From contig DBTH01000217.1 of assembly GCA_002306945.1 (NCBI GenBank), positions 2,476 through 25,500 of the forward strand: 23,025 nucleotides of DNA, given 5' to 3'. The notes under the pieces were generated by a model, which was not told the origin of the DNA, ran no database searches, and saw nothing but the letters and a program-made list of their open reading frames with translations. Shown piece after piece: positions 5,104 through 12,937 of the stretch (position 1 is the stretch's first letter; each line of letters opens with the position of its first letter). This DNA is from Methylacidiphilaceae bacterium UBA1321. Lineage in GTDB: Bacteria > Verrucomicrobiota > Verrucomicrobiia > Methylacidiphilales > UBA1321. A program made the position numbers and the translations under genes.

Positions 5104-7005
5104 TTACTGGAGGAGTTTCTCCAGTTGCGGGTCTTTCGGAATGCCGAGATCCTGCGCCTGCTTGTAGTGTTTGCGGGCGAGTTCCTTGGCGGGCGGTTTC
5201 TGGGTCGCGTAGATGACGGCGAGGTTGAAATGGGCGTCGCCGTAGTTTGGGTCAATTTCGATGGCCTTGCGCAATTCCTGTTCGGCGGCTTCCTGCCAGC
5301 CTTTTTGCGAACAGGCGATGCCGAGGTAGTTGCGGGTTTTGGCGTCGTTGGGATCGAGCGCCTTGGCGCGGGTGAGGGTGCTGACGGCGTCGTCGTATTT
5401 GCCGAGGGAGTAGTAGACGATGCCGAGGATCGAATGCGAGAAGGCGTCGGTCGGGGAAAGTTTGACGGCCTGGGCGAGGGCTTTTTGCGCTTCGGGGAAA
5501 TTCTGTTGCTGGAAGCGGACGACACCGAGATTGGACCAGGCGTAGAGGCTCTCGGGGTATTTATCGATCATCTTTTGATAAACCGCGGCGGCTTCGTCAT
5601 AACGTTTTTGTGCGAAGAGATCGCTGGCTTCCTGTGCCAGTTGGCGGACATCGTTGGGGATGCGCGGTTTGGTGCGGAAGTCGGTTTCGCTGGCAGCGGT
5701 GGGGGGCGGCAAGGTGGAATTGCTGGCCGTGGTTTCCGGGTTGGTGAACTGCTGTGAGGCGTTGGGAACAATGGCCGTTGTCGGGGTGACGGGTTCGGCA
5801 GTCGCCGTTGTTGTTGTGGCCGTCGTGGTCGCCGCCGGAGTCGATGCGGTGGCGGTCACGGTTCCGTGGGACGCGGTTTCGCCGGTCGTGGCGGAAGTCG
5901 TCGTGGAGGCGGTATTGACGGTTGTGACGAGGGGGACGGAGACGTTGTTGCTGCCGGCACCGTTGATTTGCACGGTGGGCTTGAGCAGGAGGGAGCGTTC
6001 TTCTTCGCTCAACACCATGACCGGCGAACCGAGGATGTCAATCTGCTGGCGGAGGGTTTCGGAATTGATCTTGAGGCCGTCGAGTTGTTCCTGGGCGATT
6101 TTTTTGGCGACATCGCGGCGGGCCTGTTCCTGCATCTGGCGGTTGATGATGCCGCGCAGGACGTCGTTCTCACGCTTGTAGGCATCGGGGTTCTGGGCGG
6201 AAGAGATTTGCTGGCGGGCTTCGGCGAGATTTTTCTGGGCGTCTTCCAACTGGCGTTTCAGGTCGGCGTTGGTTTGTTCGAAAGCGACATTGGCAGCCTG
6301 TTGGGCGGCGAGTTGTTCCTGCACCTTTTTCAGCTGCGCCTGCAACGCGGGGACGCTGGCGGCGTTCTTGCCACCGGTTTCCTGCAAGTTCTTGATCTGA
6401 TCCTCGGCCTTGGTGAGTTTGTCCTTCAATGAGGCGTTCTCATTGAGGAGGTCGGCCATCTTCTGATCGGTGTTGGCGTTCTTGTAGGAAGCGAGTTGTT
6501 CCTGCGCGGAACTGAGCTTGGTGCGCAAATCCTTGGCTTCTTCCTGGGCGGCGCTCAGGAGTATTTTGGTTTGCTTGACCTCTTTTTCGAGCGCGTGGAT
6601 GCGTTCGTTGAGCTTGTTGATTTCGTCGTTGCTGGGCGGGGTTGGGGCGGGAGAGCCAGTCGAGGGTTCGCTCGAAGTCGCGGTGGTGGTGTTATTGGAA
6701 GAAGCCGAAGGATTGGCGTCCCTGGAGTCCTTAAGTTTGGCAATTTTCTCGCGGCAATATTTAATGCGGTACGAGACGATGCCTGCTTCCCATCCTTCGG
6801 GCAATTGCTGCAAGCGTTTCAGGGCATCCTCGTAGCGGGTGCGGGCCGAAGCGGCCTGGCCGTCGGATTCCAGTTTATCACCTTCCTGGATCAGAAGATA
6901 AATCTGAAGGAAGTCTTGTTGCGGGTCCGCGTGAACGACGATAGGCGCCAACACCCCCATCGCCAGGATGCAGGCTAAAAGCGGCATGAACAGGTATTTA
7001 GACAT
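5104..7005 (-). CDS. Exported coiled-coil and TPR-repeat protein
   Basis: The 633-residue product begins with a hydrophobic signal peptide (about 1-25, ending VVHA before DPQQDF). A TPR-like helical region follows (~28-85), then a Ser/Thr linker and a long Gln/Ala/Lys-rich coiled coil (~125-325, repeated patterns such as LKDKLTKAEDQIKNLQ). Next is a low-complexity Thr/Ala/Ser stretch (~350-450). The C-terminus has about five consecutive TPR units (~455-633), with typical residues such as AWSNLGVVRFQQQNFPEAQK and AIEIDPNYGDAHFNLAVIY. The layout suggests an envelope scaffold or protein-interaction role; no enzyme motif is present. It precedes lspA on the same strand. The ATG at 7005 gives a proper signal peptide. 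The specific function is unknown. Confidence 0.85.
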   Translation of the reverse strand: MSKYLFMPLLACILAMGVLAPIVVHADPQQDFLQIYLLIQEGDKLESDGQAASARTRYEDALKRLQQLPEGWEAGIVSYRIKYCREKIAKLKDSRDANPSASSNNTTTATSSEPSTGSPAPTPPSNDEINKLNERIHALEKEVKQTKILLSAAQEEAKDLRTKLSSAQEQLASYKNANTDQKMADLLNENASLKDKLTKAEDQIKNLQETGGKNAASVPALQAQLKKVQEQLAAQQAANVAFEQTNADLKRQLEDAQKNLAEARQQISSAQNPDAYKRENDVLRGIINRQMQEQARRDVAKKIAQEQLDGLKINSETLRQQIDILGSPVMVLSEEERSLLLKPTVQINGAGSNNVSVPLVTTVNTASTTTSATTGETASHGTVTATASTPAATTTATTTTATAEPVTPTTAIVPNASQQFTNPETTASNSTLPPPTAASETDFRTKPRIPNDVRQLAQEASDLFAQKRYDEAAAVYQKMIDKYPESLYAWSNLGVVRFQQQNFPEAQKALAQAVKLSPTDAFSHSILGIVYYSLGKYDDAVSTLTRAKALDPNDAKTRNYLGIACSQKGWQEAAEQELRKAIEIDPNYGDAHFNLAVIYATQKPPAKELARKHYKQAQDLGIPKDPQLEKLLQ

Positions 7006-7207
7006 GCGATAGTAAAAATTAACGGTGTTAGTGGTAAAAAGTCAAACACGACTATTCTGCAGTATCACTTTATAATGCTTGTCTTTACGGCTTAGACGCC
7101 TCAATTTCACGGGGCTGTCACAAATTCGACTGACGGGGTCGGTAAGATTTGCCGCGTTCCCTGTACAAATCGGCACGTTTGACCATCAGCGACACTCGCT
7201 CTGTTTG

Positions 7208-7236
7208 TTGACAAGCCTCGGCGTGTATGATATGTG
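7208..7236 (+). promoter_or_regulatory. Candidate promoter of the HNH endonuclease gene
   Basis: A perfect -35 hexamer TTGACA (7208-7213) is followed after 17 bp by a weak -10-like TATGTG (7231-7236). A better hexamer, TATGAT (7226-7231), has too short a spacer. A start near 7243 would leave a leader of about 27 nt containing the GGGAG ribosome site. The rest of 7006-7207 shows nothing recognisable. Confidence 0.3.
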
Positions 7237-7269
7237 CTTGACGAGTTCATACCCAAATTGGGGAGAATT

Positions 7270-7878
7270 ATGGAGGAAACTCTCGGTCAGAATGTCCTGG
7301 TCCTGAACCGGCTCTGGCAAGCGGTTAATATTTGCTCCGTCAAAAGAGCTTTTATGCTGCTCTACCAAGGTCACGCACAGGTCGTCGACGCGTCCAGCGG
7401 AAACTTCCAGACCCTCACCTTCGACCAATGGCACGACGTTTCCCGCAATTATAAGGGTGCCGACGTCGTCCGCACCATCTCCTTCAGCATCCGGATTCCC
7501 AAGGTCATCCTGCTTCTCTTCTTCGAGCGCATGCCGAAAAAGGAAGTCAAGTTCACCCGGCATAACATCTTCGAGCGGGACAACAACACCTGCCAATATT
7601 GCGGGAAGAAATTTGACCGCAAGGATCTCAACCTCGACCATATTGTTCCACGTGACCGGGGCGGCGAGACCAGTTGGGAAAACATTGTCTGCTCCTGCAT
7701 CCCTTGCAACAGCAAGAAGGGCAATCACACGCCCCCGGAAGTTGGCATGCGCCTGCTCAAAAAAGCCAAGCGCCCCAAGTGGCGACCGTTGCTCCAGGTT
7801 CAATTTTCCCAGACCGCCGACGACTCGTGGAAACATTTCCTCGATCTCGCCTATTGGAACGTCGAACTTACCGAGTGA
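7270..7878 (+). CDS. HNH endonuclease domain protein
   Basis: The product has 202 residues. The C-terminal half is a zinc-ribbon HNH (beta-beta-alpha metal) domain. CQYC (C108/C111) and C-x-x-C (C143/C146) form the likely zinc site. LNLDHIVPRDRGG supplies the D-H (123/124), and the N residues of WEN and CNSKK complete the HNH pattern. The N-terminal 90 residues (VLVLNRLWQAVNICSVKRAF...) are typical of a stand-alone family common in environmental bacteria and often annotated simply as HNH endonuclease. The ATG at 7270 is preferred over an upstream GTG (7234) because GGGAG lies at 7261-7265. It has no methyltransferase or terminase neighbour, so restriction or phage packaging roles are not supported; nucleic-acid cleavage is inferred from the motif only. 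It sits 335 bp upstream of the flagellar operon, separated by a palindrome. Confidence 0.85.
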   Translation: MEETLGQNVLVLNRLWQAVNICSVKRAFMLLYQGHAQVVDASSGNFQTLTFDQWHDVSRNYKGADVVRTISFSIRIPKVILLLFFERMPKKEVKFTRHNIFERDNNTCQYCGKKFDRKDLNLDHIVPRDRGGETSWENIVCSCIPCNSKKGNHTPPEVGMRLLKKAKRPKWRPLLQVQFSQTADDSWKHFLDLAYWNVELTE

Positions 7879-8023
7879 TATTTCTTCCTTTTCCGGAAGA
7901 CCGCTCCCGCGCCGTTCCAAACGCGTACAAAGAAAAATGCCTTCGCGGCAGGTGTCTGTTTATTTGGAGATAGTATAGGCGTTCACATCCCAAACCGGAG
8001 CGCCCAAAATTACCATCGTTTTG

Positions 8024-8046
8024 AGGAAGTGAGCTCACTTCCTTTT
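8024..8046 (+). terminator. Perfect palindrome with short T-run; terminator or operator
   Basis: AGGAAGTGAGCTCACTTCCT is a perfect 20-bp palindrome. Transcribed, it can fold as an 8-bp stem with an AGCT loop followed by a short T run, so it could end transcription of the HNH gene 145 bp upstream. The T-run is short, and the same symmetry would suit a dimeric DNA-binding protein near the flagellar promoter. Confidence 0.4.
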
Positions 8047-8186
8047 CTAAAGTTCACGGATAGGGGAAAATTTTTACCATCGCTTTTTCCGTAGTGGACA
8101 AAAGTTCCGCTTTAAGCTTTTTCTGCGGCGGGACAAAAATTTACAACACTTTGCACTAAAGTGTGTTGTATCGCCATCCGGCGCGA

Positions 8187-8202
8187 TGGCATATGCGTTG
8201 CT
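8187..8202 (+). promoter_or_regulatory. Sigma-54-like -24/-12 element before flgB
   Basis: TGGCATATGCGTTGCT matches the RpoN consensus TGGCAC-N5-TTGCW, with the diagnostic GG and GC doublets exactly 10 bp apart. The expected start of transcription would fall near 8213, directly at the flgB ATG (8214). That would exclude the strong ribosome site AAAGGAGG at 8204-8211, so the box is either fortuitous or yields a leaderless message. Confidence 0.35.
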
Positions 8203-8213
8203 AAAAGGAGGGC

Positions 8214-8621
8214 ATGGCAACCAGTCCCGTAGGAGCCCTGTTCAACGACTCGACCTATCGCAGTCTCGAACTGTCCCTTGACGCCACCGCCAAGCGGCAT
8301 GCGGCCATTGCCAGCAATATTGCCAACATTAACACCCCCGGTTACCAACGCGTCGACCTCGACCCCACTTTCCAGACCGCCATGAAACAGGCTTTGCGCG
8401 ACCTCGACCAAAAAGGCACCACTGCCAACGCCGCATTACCGACCCCGAGCGTCTCGATTTCGCCCCAACAAGATATTCCCCGCATGGACGGCAACACGGT
8501 CAATCTCGAAAAGGAAATGGTCAACCTGTTACAGAACCAGTCCACCTTTGACTTCGCCGCCCAGATGACCGCCAAGAACCTGCGCATGATCCGCACGTCG
8601 ATCACCGGAAAATCGGCTTGA
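8214..8621 (+). CDS. flgB: Flagellar basal-body rod protein FlgB
   Basis: FlgB is a proximal rod subunit linking the MS ring and FliE to the rest of the rod, and is exported by the flagellar type III system. The 135-residue product shows the conserved N-terminus LELSLDATAKRHAAIASNIANINTPGY (here split across residues ~18-44) and the C-terminal helix LEKEMVNLLQNQSTFDFAA with the basic end RMIRTSITGK. Both terminal helices form the coiled coils of axial proteins. Length matches the family. The ATG is 2-3 bases after a strong AAAGGAGGGC site. It is the first gene of a long plus-strand flagellar operon, 19 bp ahead of flgC. Confidence 0.96.
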   Translation: MATSPVGALFNDSTYRSLELSLDATAKRHAAIASNIANINTPGYQRVDLDPTFQTAMKQALRDLDQKGTTANAALPTPSVSISPQQDIPRMDGNTVNLEKEMVNLLQNQSTFDFAAQMTAKNLRMIRTSITGKSA

Positions 8622-8640
8622 TAAAACCCCTTAACACGCC

Positions 8641-9078
8641 ATGAGCAGCATACTCCCCGCCGTTGACACCACGACCAGCGCCCTCCAGGCCGAACGCACG
8701 CGCCTGGAAGTCATCGCGACCAATCTGGCCAATGCCCAGAACACCCGAGACGTCAACGGACAGGTCTACCGCCGCAAACAGGTCGTCTTTGAAAGCATGA
8801 TTAACACCTCCGGCGCCAACACCGCCAACGGTTCAGCCCCCACCGGAGCCGTTCGCGTCGCCAAAATCGTCGACGACCCCAGCCCGCTTCAAGTTGTCCA
8901 CATGCCCGGCCATCCCCACGCCGACGCCAACGGCAACGTCACGCTGCCCAATGTCAATGTCACCGAGGAAATGGTCGACATGATGACCGCCAGCCGTTCT
9001 TACGAAGCCAACCTCCAGGCCCTCCAGACTTCGCGCCAGCTTTTCAACAGTTCGCTCAAGATCACCAGCGGAAGTTAA
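8641..9078 (+). CDS. flgC: Flagellar basal-body rod protein FlgC
   Basis: Proximal rod subunit of 145 residues. The N-terminal axial motif reads LQAERTRLEVIATNLANAQN, followed by the RRKQVVFES segment typical of FlgC. The C-terminus has the conserved PNVNVTEEMVDMMTASRSYE and ends in ALQTSRQLFNSSLKI. Length and both motifs are standard. It follows flgB by 19 bp and precedes fliE by 18 bp, consistent with the universal flgB-flgC-fliE block encoding the first-assembled rod parts. Confidence 0.97.
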   Translation: MSSILPAVDTTTSALQAERTRLEVIATNLANAQNTRDVNGQVYRRKQVVFESMINTSGANTANGSAPTGAVRVAKIVDDPSPLQVVHMPGHPHADANGNVTLPNVNVTEEMVDMMTASRSYEANLQALQTSRQLFNSSLKITSGS

Positions 9079-9096
9079 CCCGAAACCTCTTAACCC

Positions 9097-9558
9097 ATGC
9101 TCCCCGTCAATCTCTCCTCCATTGCGGCCAACGTCGCGGGCACCTACACCGCGCAGTCGGTGCAGGCGCAGACCGGCAGCGTCGGCGGAGCGCTCACGTC
9201 CCAGTTTACCTCTCAACTCTCCTCGGCGGCCGAAGGCACCGCACCGATTCCACTCACTGGCAGCGGGGTTTCCAATCTCCAACCGGTCGGCAACACCGCC
9301 GCAGCGAGTTCCTTTCAGGCCCAGACCATCGGCGAGCCGACCAGTTGGGGGCAAATGGTTCACCAGATGGTTCAGGACGTCAACCAGGCCCAGCAAACCG
9401 CCGGAGCCAAAGTCCGCGACGTCCTCGCCGGAGGCCCGACCCCTGTGCACGAGGCGTTGATCGCCACCGAAGAAGCCAGCGTCTCCTTCCAGGTGCTGGC
9501 CGAAGTCCGCAACAAAGTCATCGACGCCTATCAGGAGGTCATGCGGATGTCCGTATAA
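9097..9558 (+). CDS. fliE: Flagellar hook-basal body complex protein FliE
   Basis: FliE connects the MS ring to the proximal rod and is needed for export of rod proteins. The conserved C-terminal region is clear: FQAQTIGEPTSWGQMVHQMV, then VHEALIATEEASVSFQVLAE and RNKVIDAYQEVMRMSV, the standard FliE ending. At 153 residues it is longer than the usual ~100; the extra length is a Ser/Thr/Ala-rich, probably disordered N-terminal segment of about 60 residues. An 85-bp gap to fliF contains no obvious signal. Confidence 0.94.
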   Translation: MLPVNLSSIAANVAGTYTAQSVQAQTGSVGGALTSQFTSQLSSAAEGTAPIPLTGSGVSNLQPVGNTAAASSFQAQTIGEPTSWGQMVHQMVQDVNQAQQTAGAKVRDVLAGGPTPVHEALIATEEASVSFQVLAEVRNKVIDAYQEVMRMSV

Positions 9559-9643
9559 CGGGCCCCTGACCGGCAGGCAAAATTTACCCACCTCACCGAA
9601 ACCTCATATCAACCCTGGCCTTGGCCGATTCCATTAATAGACC

Positions 9644-11236
9644 ATGAACGATCTCAAGACATCCTTCGTCCAGTTGTGGCAGACCATTCCCACCGCGCGG
9701 AAAGTTTCGCTCGTGGCCAGCGCCGTCGTTGTCATCGCCGTACTGGTCGGGATGATCTACTTCAGCAGCAAACCCAAGCTCACTCTTCTCTACTCCGGGC
9801 TTTCTTCGGGCGAAGCCGCCAAGATCGTCGAATACCTCGACAGCAAAAAAATAAAATACGAACTCAACGACGGCGGGGCCACCATCCTCGTTCCCTCCAC
9901 ACAAGTTTATTCCACCCGTCTGGCCCTGGCCGGACAAGGCATTCCCCGCACCTCGGACACTGCCGGCGGCGTCGGTTTCGAACTCTTCGACAAACCCTCC
10001 TTCGGCATGTCCGATTTCATGCAAAAGGCCAATTACTACCGCGCACTCCAGGGCGAACTGGCCCGCACCATCAAACAGATGGAGGAAATCAACGAAGCGC
10101 GCGTCATGATCGTCGTCCCCGAGGAACGGCTCTTCTCCCGCGAAAAACGCGAGTCCAAGGCTTCCGTATTTGTCCAACTCAAATCCGGTCGCATTCTTTC
10201 GCCCACACAGGTTTACGCCATCCGCTTCCTCGTCGCCAACGGCGTCGAAGGACTCCAGCCCAACCGCGTCGCCGTCGTTGACAGTTCCGGGCGCGCCCTG
10301 GCCGAAGACGACGAAGTCAATTCCCTCAATCTCACCGTCCACCAACGCAGCCTCGTCAAGGCCACCGAGGATCAACTCCGCGACAAGGCCCAGTCCATGC
10401 TCGACGCCGTCCTCGGTCCCGGCCAGGCCGTCGTTCGCATCACCGCCGACATCAATTTCGACGCCATCTCGCAAACCTCCGAGAAGTTCGATCCCAAGAG
10501 CGCCGTCGTCCGCACTGAAACCATCGCTAACGAAAACAACAGCAGCACCACCCAGGGTAACAACACCACCGTTGGGGTCACTTCCAACACCCAGAATCCT
10601 TCCTCAGCGGGTGGCAACGCCTCTTCCACCAAACAGGAAAAGGAAAACACCACCAACCAGTACGAAATCAACCGCACCGTCGAAACCCGCCAACAGGCCG
10701 TTGGCGACATCCGCCGCCTCAGCCTCGCGGTCTTCGTCAACATGCGCCCCGCCGCTGCCGCCGGAGCCCAACCCCAGGTTCGCACTGCGCAGGAAATGAA
10801 AGCCCTCGAAGACATCGTCAAGGAAGCCGTCGGTTTCAACGCCACCCGGCAGGATTCCATCAAGGTGCAGGAAACCCAGTTTGCCGATCTTTTCGGTCAG
10901 CCTGCTCCCGTCTCCACCTCCGCGACCGTCGTCAAGGAAATGGATCGCTGGCTCCCCTATGCCAGCCAGGCATTCCTCGTCGTGTTGGCCATCGCCATCT
11001 TCCTCTACTTCCGCAGCATCATCCGCGACGCCAACGACACCACCTCCGAGGTCGAATCCGAATTTACCGCCCTGCTCGACCGCATCGAACGCGAGCAAAA
11101 GCCGACTACCAAGGAAGAAGGCGGCGCCTCCCCGAAGTCTCCCGGTTATCTCGGAGCCGATGAAATGACCAAGCTTGTCCGCGAACACCCGGCCAGCACT
11201 GCACAGGCCATCAAGGAATGGCTCTCGGAAAATTGA
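9644..11236 (+). CDS. fliF: Flagellar MS-ring protein FliF
   Basis: FliF forms the inner-membrane MS ring, the assembly base for rod, switch and export gate. The product has 530 residues, normal for the family. TM1 is at about residues 20-41 and TM2 at about 436-458. Between them lie the PRING/YscJ-like domains (LYSGLSSGEAAKIVEYLDSK, SFGMSDFMQKANYYRALQGE, the latter followed by LARTIKQMEEINEARVMIV). A low-complexity Asn/Ser/Thr loop spans about 295-335. The cytoplasmic C-terminus ends with MTKLVREHPASTAQAIKEWL, the FliG-binding helix. The ATG at 9644 gives the expected short cytoplasmic N-terminus. fliG starts 17 bp downstream, as expected for partner proteins. Confidence 0.97.
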   Translation: MNDLKTSFVQLWQTIPTARKVSLVASAVVVIAVLVGMIYFSSKPKLTLLYSGLSSGEAAKIVEYLDSKKIKYELNDGGATILVPSTQVYSTRLALAGQGIPRTSDTAGGVGFELFDKPSFGMSDFMQKANYYRALQGELARTIKQMEEINEARVMIVVPEERLFSREKRESKASVFVQLKSGRILSPTQVYAIRFLVANGVEGLQPNRVAVVDSSGRALAEDDEVNSLNLTVHQRSLVKATEDQLRDKAQSMLDAVLGPGQAVVRITADINFDAISQTSEKFDPKSAVVRTETIANENNSSTTQGNNTTVGVTSNTQNPSSAGGNASSTKQEKENTTNQYEINRTVETRQQAVGDIRRLSLAVFVNMRPAAAAGAQPQVRTAQEMKALEDIVKEAVGFNATRQDSIKVQETQFADLFGQPAPVSTSATVVKEMDRWLPYASQAFLVVLAIAIFLYFRSIIRDANDTTSEVESEFTALLDRIEREQKPTTKEEGGASPKSPGYLGADEMTKLVREHPASTAQAIKEWLSEN

Positions 11237-11253
11237 ACTCCTGAGGACTCTCT

Positions 11254-12363
11254 ATGGCCGAAGCCGCCTCCAACGCCCCAGCGGGCAAAGACAAAAAAGA
11301 CAAGGTCATCATCACTGCTGGCAAAAAAAGCCAGGAGTTGGTTGCCCAGGAAACCCTTGCTTCGATGAGCAAGCTTCAGAAGCTGGCCGCTTTGCTCGTC
11401 GTGCTGGGGCAGGAGATTGCCGCACAGATCCTCAACGAATTCGACGAACGCGAAGTCGAATCCATCAGCACGGAGATGACCAAGATCACCTTCGTCTCCA
11501 TCCCCCTCCAGCACCTTCTCCTCAAGGAATTCTCCAGCGTCACCATGCAGGCCGTCACCTCCGCCGTCGGCGGCCCTCAATACGCCCGCGATGTCCTGGA
11601 AAAATCCCTCGGCGGTTTCAAGGCCAATGAACTCATCAGCCGCATCGCTCCGATGCGTTCCCGCACCATCGACACCTCCGTCCTGCGCGAAATTCAGCCC
11701 CGGCAACTCGTCAATCTCCTGCGCAAGGAACAGATCCAGACCTGGGCCATGGTTCTTTCTTATCTCGAACCGGCCCGTTGCGCCGAAGTTCTCGCCCTGG
11801 TCTCCGCCGATCTGCGCACCGACATCGTCGAACGCATCGCCACCATGGAGCCAGCGCCCTCCGAAGTCGTCCAGCAGGTTCTCACTCACCTGAAAAACCG
11901 CATCAGTGCCCGCTCTCAAATGGATGTCATCAGTTCTGGCGGCACCAAGATCCTCGCCGAAATTCTCAACACACTCGACGACTCTACCTCGAAGCAAGTT
12001 CTCACCGGCCTGGAGGAACGCAACCCCGAGCTTTCCCGCTCGGTCAAGAAACTCCTCTTCGTCTTCGAAGACATCGGCGACCTCGACCGCACCGCCATCG
12101 CCCGCCTGCTGCGCGAAGTCGATTTCCACGTTCTGGCCGTTGCGCTCAAGACCGCCAGCGACAAACTCAAGGCCACGATCCTCGGCGCCCTGTCCAAGCG
12201 CGCTGCCGAAACCATCAGCGAAGAAATCCAGTTCATGCCTCCTGTCAAATTGAGCGAAGTCGAAGCCGCGCAGGAACAAGTCATCGAAGTCCTCCGCAAC
12301 CTCGAAGCCAGCGGTGAAATCACTCTCAACAGGAAAGGAGAACGCAATGACGTCGTTGTTTAG
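11254..12363 (+). CDS. fliG: Flagellar motor switch protein FliG
   Basis: FliG is the torque-bearing C-ring protein that contacts FliF, FliM and MotA. The 369-residue sequence has the N-terminal FliF-binding domain (LQKLAALLVVLGQEIAAQIL), the middle domain (LSRSVKKLLFVFEDIGDLDR), and the C-terminal domain with charged helix residues (KATILGALSKRAAETISEEI). It ends in the typical GE..DVVV tail. About 35 extra N-terminal residues (Lys/Ala-rich) make it longer than the usual ~335. The 3' end overlaps fliH by 17 bases, pointing to translational coupling. Confidence 0.97.
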   Translation: MAEAASNAPAGKDKKDKVIITAGKKSQELVAQETLASMSKLQKLAALLVVLGQEIAAQILNEFDEREVESISTEMTKITFVSIPLQHLLLKEFSSVTMQAVTSAVGGPQYARDVLEKSLGGFKANELISRIAPMRSRTIDTSVLREIQPRQLVNLLRKEQIQTWAMVLSYLEPARCAEVLALVSADLRTDIVERIATMEPAPSEVVQQVLTHLKNRISARSQMDVISSGGTKILAEILNTLDDSTSKQVLTGLEERNPELSRSVKKLLFVFEDIGDLDRTAIARLLREVDFHVLAVALKTASDKLKATILGALSKRAAETISEEIQFMPPVKLSEVEAAQEQVIEVLRNLEASGEITLNRKGERNDVVV

Positions 12364-12937
12364 AATAGCCCTTCCCGGTCGCCTCCAAAAGATCGAACCT
12401 CGCCCCGCCAGTCCCGTCGCTTCCGACTCGCCGGAGAACTCCCCCGGCTACCAGGCCGGATTCGACGCCGGTTACCGTGCCGGTCAATGGCTGGCCAAGC
12501 TCGACGGCCAGATCGAACGCGAAAAACTCTCTGCCAAAACCGACGTCATCCTCAATAAAATCAAGGTCATTCACGAGGAAATGCTCGCTGTTGCCGCCGA
12601 GCATCTCCCCGAAATCACTCTCACCGCTCTCGCCCGCGTCCTCAACAAACATAGCATCCCCAAGGAGGGACTCATCGAGGAAATCAAACTCCTCATTGAA
12701 GAACTCAACCAGGCTCACCAGGTCGTCATCGAATGCAACGAGGGCGACCTCGGCGACATTCGTGGCGGCGTCGAAGCCCTCGGCATCGCTCTCGGACAGG
12801 GACAGATTGAATGGCGAGCCGGAGCCAATTTGAAACAGGGCGAATACACCATCGAAAGCGACCTCGGCACCGTCGACGGCCGCCGCATGACCCGCCTGCG
12901 CCACATCCGTGAAGCCCTGGAGGGGCAACAATCGTGA
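12347..12937 (+). CDS. fliH: Flagellar export apparatus protein FliH
   Basis: FliH is the peripheral stalk-like regulator of the FliI ATPase. The 196-residue product carries the characteristic GYQAGFDAGYRAGQ repeat of Gly-x3-Gly type (about residues 35-48), a central coiled coil, and a C-terminal domain with VVIECNEGDLGDIRGGVEAL and a Leu/Val pattern resembling V-type ATPase subunit E. The ATG at 12347 has AGGAAAGGAG just before it and lies inside the end of fliG; an upstream GTG in frame is unnecessary. The 3' end overlaps the fliI start as GTGA. Sequence conservation in this family is low; position and architecture support the call. Confidence 0.9.
   Translation: MTSLFRIALPGRLQKIEPRPASPVASDSPENSPGYQAGFDAGYRAGQWLAKLDGQIEREKLSAKTDVILNKIKVIHEEMLAVAAEHLPEITLTALARVLNKHSIPKEGLIEEIKLLIEELNQAHQVVIECNEGDLGDIRGGVEALGIALGQGQIEWRAGANLKQGEYTIESDLGTVDGRRMTRLRHIREALEGQQS

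Larger units (their letters stand above)
7879..8213 (+). promoter_or_regulatory. Upstream regulatory region of the flagellar operon (no gene)
   Basis: This 335-bp gap holds no convincing ORF but is rich in structure. It contains a 20-bp perfect palindrome (8024-8043) and a repeated TTACCATCG (8010-8018 and 8074-8082). An imperfect 22/23-bp direct repeat starts GCTTTTTC and ends GGACAAAA (8082-8103 and 8116-8138). An inverted repeat CACTTT/AAAGTG lies at 8147-8163, a hairpin GCCATC/GATGGC at 8173-8190, and a sigma-54-like box at 8187-8202. Together these suggest a regulated promoter region for flgB and the downstream genes. Confidence 0.6.

Noticed and set aside
7880..7900. TCTTCC/GGAAGA hairpin just after the HNH stop as a terminator
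   Set aside because: Short stem and no T-run after it.
8157..8190. Sigma-28-type promoter (TAAAGTGT...) before flgB
   Set aside because: No GCCGATAA-like -10 at the required distance.
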